A stretch of 64,000 nucleotides of DNA from positions 3,968,001 through 4,032,000 of the forward strand of contig NZ_CP172312.1 in NCBI RefSeq assembly GCF_047946665.1, given 5' to 3'. Shown one piece after another: positions 60,430 to 64,000 of the stretch. The DNA comes from Allohahella sp002354735. Its GTDB lineage: Bacteria; Pseudomonadota; Gammaproteobacteria; Pseudomonadales; Oleiphilaceae. The notes beneath the pieces are model-generated. The model was not told the origin of the DNA. It saw only the letters and a list, made by a program, of their open reading frames with translations, and did not search any database. The translations under genes and the position numbers were made by a program. Positions within the stretch are counted from its first letter, which is position 1. Every line of letters starts with the position of its first letter.

Positions 60430-60445
60430 AGCAAATTTGTTGCCA
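60430..60445 (-). promoter_or_regulatory. Sigma-54 promoter of glnA
   Basis: On the minus strand TGGCAA-CAAAT-TTGCT matches the TGGCAC-N5-TTGCA consensus except for one base in each box, with GG and GC exactly ten bases apart. Transcription would start near 60420 and read into glnA (leader of about 170 bases). Confidence 0.8.
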
Positions 60446-60558
60446 TCTTTTGGCCTGCCGCGAATCGACGCAGATTCATCGAGTGGCGAGACCAGTGGCA
60501 GCAGGGGTTTCCATGATAAACGACAGTGCACCAAGACACGCTTCGAAGATTCGCGCTC

Positions 60559-60573
60559 GCCCATTAACGGTGC
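60559..60573. promoter_or_regulatory. NtrC-like site 1 (weak) upstream of glnA
   Basis: GCCCATTAACGGTGC: both half-sites are partly conserved relative to GCACCA-N3-TGGTGC. It is about 146 bases upstream of the predicted glnA start of transcription. Confidence 0.4.
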
Positions 60574-60578
60574 GCTGC

Positions 60579-60593
60579 GCTCTATTATGGTGC
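60579..60593. promoter_or_regulatory. NtrC-like site 2 upstream of glnA
   Basis: GCTCTATTATGGTGC: the right half-site is perfect and the left is four of six. Its centre is 20 bases from site 1, so the two lie about two helical turns apart and would sit on the same face of the DNA. Confidence 0.5.
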
Positions 60594-60609
60594 GCGAGTC
60601 GGTTGTTCG

Positions 60610-60624
60610 GCACCACAATGGTGC
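60610..60624. promoter_or_regulatory. NtrC site 3 (perfect) upstream of glnA
   Basis: GCACCA-CAA-TGGTGC matches the NtrC consensus exactly in both arms. Its centre is 31 bases from site 2 (about three helical turns) and about 197 bases from the predicted start of transcription. Confidence 0.75.
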
Positions 60625-60739
60625 ATAATAGCCGCCAGGCGCTTGCGGATTACGACATGCACATAATTGTCACGTCGCATACTCGGCATTGATTCTATAC
60701 TCTTCTACGACATTGCTATCAAGCATTCCAGCAATGGTT

Positions 60740-60745
60740 TATAAT
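60740..60745 (+). promoter_or_regulatory. Candidate -10 box of typA
   Basis: A perfect TATAAT 59 bases before the typA GTG. No good -35 hexamer is seen at 16-18 bases; TTGCTA is 21 bases away. A longer typA frame from the ATG at 60744 would start inside this box and is therefore not used. Confidence 0.4.
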
Positions 60746-60803
60746 GCCGCGCAAATTTTGCCCGCACAGTTCTCCCATTTCGCCACTATTCGGTACTCGC
60801 AAC

Positions 60804-62615
60804 GTGATAGAAAAAGTACGCAACATAGCCATCATTGCCCACGTCGACCACGGTAAAACTACGCTCGTGGACAAGCTGCTGCGTCAGAGCGGTACCCTCG
60901 GTCGAAAGGATCAGGATTCTGAACGGGTCATGGACTCGAACGATCAGGAAAAAGAGCGCGGCATTACCATCCTTGCCAAGAACACCGCCATCACCTGGCA
61001 CGACTATCAGATCAACATCGTTGACACACCAGGCCACGCCGATTTCGGTGGTGAGGTCGAGCGTGTACTCTCGATGGTCGACTCGGTTCTTCTCCTGGTC
61101 GATGCGCAGGACGGTCCGATGCCCCAGACGCGCTTCGTGACACAGAAGGCGTTCGCCAATGGCCTTAATCCGATCGTCGTCATCAACAAGATCGACCGTC
61201 CAGGCGCACGTCCTGACTGGGTGCTTGGTGAAGTCATGGATCTGTTCGACCGCCTCGGTGCAACCGAGCAGCAACTCGATTTCCCGGTTATCTATGCTTC
61301 TGCGCTGAACGGAATCGCCGGCCTTGAGCCTGATGCCATGGAAGACGACATGTCTTCATTGTTCCAGATGATCGTTGACAAGGTGCCACCACCGGACGTC
61401 GATCCTGAAGGCCCGTTCCAGATGCAGATCATGGCCATGGACTACAACAGCTATGTCGGCATCATTGGCGTTGGTCGAATCAGTCGCGGCAAGATCAAGA
61501 CGAATACCCCGGTCGTCGTCGTTGATCGTGAAGGCGGCAAGCGAAATGGCCGCGTGCTCAAGATCATGGGTTACCACGGCCTCGAGCGCGTCGAAGTCGA
61601 AACAGCTGCTGCAGGAGACATCGTCTGCGTGACAGGTCTTGATGAGCTGAATATTTCTGACACCCTGTGCTCACCAGACAAGCCTGAAGCGCTGCCGCCG
61701 CTGACAGTCGACGAGCCTACCGTCAGCATGATGTTCCAGGTCAACGACTCCCCGTTTGCTGGCAAGGAAGGCAAGTACGTCACCAGCCGGAACATCAAGG
61801 AGCGTCTCGACAAGGAACTGCTGCACAACGTGGCGCTTCGAGTCGAGCCAGGTCCGACGCCTGACCAGTTCCTGGTTTCAGGTCGCGGCGAGCTGCACCT
61901 GTCAGTACTGATCGAGAACATGCGTCGTGAAGGTTTCGAGATCGCAGTCGCCAAACCAAAGGTCATTCTGCGTGAGCAGGATGGTGTGAAGGTCGAGCCG
62001 TTCGAGCAGGTCGTTATCGATATCGAAGACCAGCACCAGGGCGCCATCATGGAAGAGATGGGTGCCCGTCGCGCCGAGCTCACCAACATGATTCCAGACG
62101 GCAAGGGCCGAAGCCGACTCGAATTCATCGCGCCTTCTCGTGGTCTTATCGGCTTCCGTTCAGCGTTTCTGACGATGACGTCTGGTTCAGGCATCCTGAC
62201 GCACATATTCGACCACTACGGGCCGCTGAAGGAAGGCATCAACGCCACGCGTCAGAACGGCGTGATGATAGCCAACCTCACTGGTAAGGCGCTCGGATAC
62301 TCACTGTGGAACCTGCAGGAGCGTGGCCGTCTGTTCATCGATCCCAACGTCGAAGTGTATGAAGGCATGGTCATCGGTCTGCATAGCCGGGATAACGACC
62401 TAACGGTCAACTGTACCAAGGGCAAGCAGCTCACGAACGTGCGAGCTTCGGGAACAGATGAGAACATCGTGCTCACACCGCCTATCCGGATGTCGCTTGA
62501 GCAGGCGCTCGAGTTTATCGAGGATGATGAGCTTGTTGAAATTACGCCGGCCAGTATTCGCGTGCGAAAGCGTCATCTCAAGGAGAGTGATCGCAAGCGG
62601 GCCAGCCGAGCCTAA
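60804..62615 (+). CDS. typA: Ribosome-binding translational GTPase TypA/BipA
   Basis: Translational GTPase that binds ribosomes and acts in 50S maturation and in cold and stress responses. The 603-residue protein has the G motifs AHVDHGKTTLVDKLL (G1), RGITILAKN (G2), DTPGHADFGGEVERV (G3) and NKIDRPGARP (G4), domain II, and the EF-G-like C-terminal domains (PSRGLIGFRSAFLTMTSGSGILTHIF, ...LTNVRASGTDENIVLTPP). GTG at 60804 gives the usual length. It neighbours glnA, as in E. coli and Pseudomonas. Confidence 0.98.
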   Translation: MIEKVRNIAIIAHVDHGKTTLVDKLLRQSGTLGRKDQDSERVMDSNDQEKERGITILAKNTAITWHDYQINIVDTPGHADFGGEVERVLSMVDSVLLLVDAQDGPMPQTRFVTQKAFANGLNPIVVINKIDRPGARPDWVLGEVMDLFDRLGATEQQLDFPVIYASALNGIAGLEPDAMEDDMSSLFQMIVDKVPPPDVDPEGPFQMQIMAMDYNSYVGIIGVGRISRGKIKTNTPVVVVDREGGKRNGRVLKIMGYHGLERVEVETAAAGDIVCVTGLDELNISDTLCSPDKPEALPPLTVDEPTVSMMFQVNDSPFAGKEGKYVTSRNIKERLDKELLHNVALRVEPGPTPDQFLVSGRGELHLSVLIENMRREGFEIAVAKPKVILREQDGVKVEPFEQVVIDIEDQHQGAIMEEMGARRAELTNMIPDGKGRSRLEFIAPSRGLIGFRSAFLTMTSGSGILTHIFDHYGPLKEGINATRQNGVMIANLTGKALGYSLWNLQERGRLFIDPNVEVYEGMVIGLHSRDNDLTVNCTKGKQLTNVRASGTDENIVLTPPIRMSLEQALEFIEDDELVEITPASIRVRKRHLKESDRKRASRA

Positions 62616-62634
62616 CGTCGTAGATTAGTTTTTC

Positions 62635-62661
62635 AAAGGCGCCCTCAGAGGCGCCTTTTTT
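62635..62661 (+). terminator. Rho-independent terminator of typA
   Basis: AAAGGCGCC (62635-62643) pairs with GGCGCCTTT around a six-base loop, followed by a run of six T. Confidence 0.92.
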
Positions 62662-63304
62662 GTTGTTAGTCCGCTCGTAAAATTTTCCCCGAAGTCAACT
62701 TTTCCCTTCGAATTTATTAACAATGTCTCATTAACTCTCGGTAATTGCTTACTATGACTGCCACGAGGCGGATGTCATGGTTCGGTCACCTGACGTAGTT
62801 CACTGATTACCCGGTTGCCCCACTAGGTAGAACTGCTGACGCTTCAAGAGGATTCCGTAACATAAGCGTCACAATTGCTACGTACAATTCCGGATCTATA
62901 GCGTGGTCCAGCCTAACAGGCTGAATTGAAAAGGAATTTCAGAAATTTTTGCGTTGTTGCCAAGGAGTGGGGAAAGCCCTGGGCCGCCTGAGAAGGCGCC
63001 AACATTGCAAAGACCTGAATGCTGTATTACTAATTGGTTATCGGAAACATGCGTTTAGTGGGTTTTCGTGAAGCAACACTTGAAGATCTGAATCTAAGCA
63101 AAGTGCGAGATCGGATCGCCAGGCAGAGCGGCAGGAAGCGCTGGTGCCAAGGGACACTGAAGTCATTGGAATGACTGCACGAACAATAGAAAGCTGCCGA
63201 AGAAGCGGCTAATCCGCCCCGGACAACAGGGGGTGGAGGCAATACCCGGCACTGCCAGTTCAGTTATCCAACAACGAGTTGATTTACACACAGAAGGAAG
63301 ACGA
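62662..63304. other. Long intergenic region upstream of porin
   Basis: About 640 bases with no recognised gene. It is less G+C-rich than its neighbours at its left end. It holds a weak sigma-70-like promoter (TTGCTA at 62875-62880, TATAGC at 62897-62902, 16-base spacer) that would give a leader of about 400 bases. It also has a 41-codon open frame (63049-63174) that starts ATGCGTTTAGTG; nothing supports it beyond being open. Regulation by a small RNA or by leader structure is possible but unproven. Confidence 0.5.
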
Positions 63305-64000
63305 AATGAAAAAGACGCTTTTAGCTTCAGCTGTCACGCTGGCCACCTTGACGACCGGCACTTTCGCTGCCGATACCACGCCACAGATCGACTCTGCAGC
63401 CGCACTGGCGCAGCGTCTTGATTCCATGCCACAGGTTTATGGCAACGTTCAACTTGCCTGGGTTTATTCGGAAGCAGACAAGAATATCCTCTCGGATAAC
63501 GGGGATGTAGAATTCTTTGAAGGCTCTACCGTAAGCGGCCTAGAAGATAATGGATCAACCATCGGCTTGACTCACGAGCATGAAATCAGCCCTGGCCTCG
63601 AAGCGTTCATGAAAATTGAGCTTGACGGCATTGACGGTGATGACAAGGCTAAAGGACGCGGACGAATCAAGCTTGATGAGGCTTACATCGGACTAAAAGG
63701 CGACTTCGGTCAGGTCTGGGTCGGCTCTGACGACTCGGCTTACGAGAGATTAATCGATGGCATCAAACAATATTACGAGATAGTCGTCTTCAACACCGGC
63801 ACCGTGTATAACACCGGTGAAGGCGATCTGCTCCAATACACTTCGCCTTCATTCAGCGGTCTGACCTTGCACGGTGCGGTTGAACTCGACGGCAGCTTTG
63901 AAGATGCAGACGGTAACGACGTGGGCGGTGAAAATCCATATCAGTTAGGCGTCCAGTACGCGGATCATCAATTCTCACTGGCTGTGGCAATGGACTCGAA
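63305..64000 (+). CDS. Gram-negative porin, N-terminal part (truncated by window edge)
   Basis: Outer-membrane beta-barrel porin; 232 codons are in the window and the rest is beyond the right edge. It has a signal peptide (MKKTLLASAVTLATLTTGTFA, cleavage expected after TFAA-D) followed by beta-strand rhythm with short turns: VYGNVQLAWVYSEAD, the SRVGLKG-like loop here given as GSTIGLTHEHEISPGLEAFMKIELD, LDEAYIGLKGDFGQVWVGSDDSAYERL and LLQYTSPSFSGLTLHGAVELDG, which are the typical general-porin (Gram-neg_porins/OmpC-like) blocks. GAAGGAAG precedes the ATG. The substrate is not predictable. Confidence 0.88.

Larger units (their letters stand above)
60247..60803. other. Intergenic control region between glnA and typA
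   Basis: 557 bases without a gene. From the glnA side it contains a leader of about 170 bases, a sigma-54-type promoter (60430-60445), then three NtrC-like sites (60559-60624), and near typA a TATAAT (60740-60745). I saw no sRNA or riboswitch signature, but a short RNA could not be excluded by eye. Confidence 0.7.

Noticed and set aside
63049..63174. 41-codon open frame in the porin leader as a real gene
   Set aside because: Only a weak ribosome-binding site and no similarity; kept as an observation only.

Overview
The window is a stretch of core bacterial chromosome. Protein families and gene order point to a gammaproteobacterium: fis next to dusB, accB-accC-prmA, nudF-yqiB-cpdA-yqiA, rpmE/priA/argS/SPOR/hslV/hslU, rpmB-rpmG, radC/coaBC-dut-algC-argB and glnA-ntrB-ntrC all resemble Pseudomonas-type arrangements. 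A few traits (stand-alone prephenate dehydratase with an alphaproteobacteria-like ACT motif, many GTG/TTG starts) suggest a less-studied gammaproteobacterial lineage, possibly a marine Chromatiales/Granulosicoccus-like organism. That placement is a guess from gene content. I see no tRNA, rRNA, CRISPR array, insertion sequence, prophage or toxin-antitoxin module, and coding density is high.

Layout. 1-4 kb: the 3' end of apaH, thiS-thiG, then pheA, a membrane-anchored J-domain protein, a LysE-type exporter and a secreted glutaredoxin. 4-13 kb: a minus-strand run read aroQ, accB, accC, prmA, a zinc-ribbon/DUF3426 membrane protein, dusB, fis, purH, purD, which joins fatty-acid synthesis, ribosome/tRNA modification, nucleoid regulation and purine synthesis. 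13-18 kb: a DUF2333 protein and waaA facing tolC (envelope). 17.5-22.6 kb: thiC, nudF, yqiB, cpdA, yqiA, gcvH on the plus strand. 22.6-30 kb: an HDOD regulator, rlmI-like methyltransferase, HAD phosphatase, rppH-ptsP (RNA decay and nitrogen PTS), and a patatin lipase.

30-37 kb: minus-strand priA and argS-SPOR-hslV-hslU. 37-39.5 kb: rpmE, dsbA, an endonuclease/exonuclease/phosphatase protein, rpmB-rpmG. 39.6-49 kb: radC; coaBC-dut-algC-argB-(unrecognised membrane protein)-argA. 49-55 kb: a luciferase-like oxidoreductase, a predicted lipoprotein aminopeptidase and a very large PilZ-DUF1631-GGDEF-EAL protein. 55-60.7 kb: the nitrogen-control locus glnA / DUF4124 / ntrB / ntrC with recognisable sigma-54 promoters and NtrC palindromes. 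60.8-64 kb: typA and the 5' part of a porin gene after a long non-coding leader.

Most of the window is ordinary housekeeping DNA and I did not find a convincing new defence, mobile or biosynthetic system. The points most worth a second look are the self-consistent sigma-54/NtrC circuitry at both glnA and ntrBC, a loop insertion in NtrB, the large c-di-GMP-type protein whose EAL domain has lost key acidic residues, and an unrecognised membrane protein between argB and argA whose C-terminal part looks like a small LSm-type beta-barrel.
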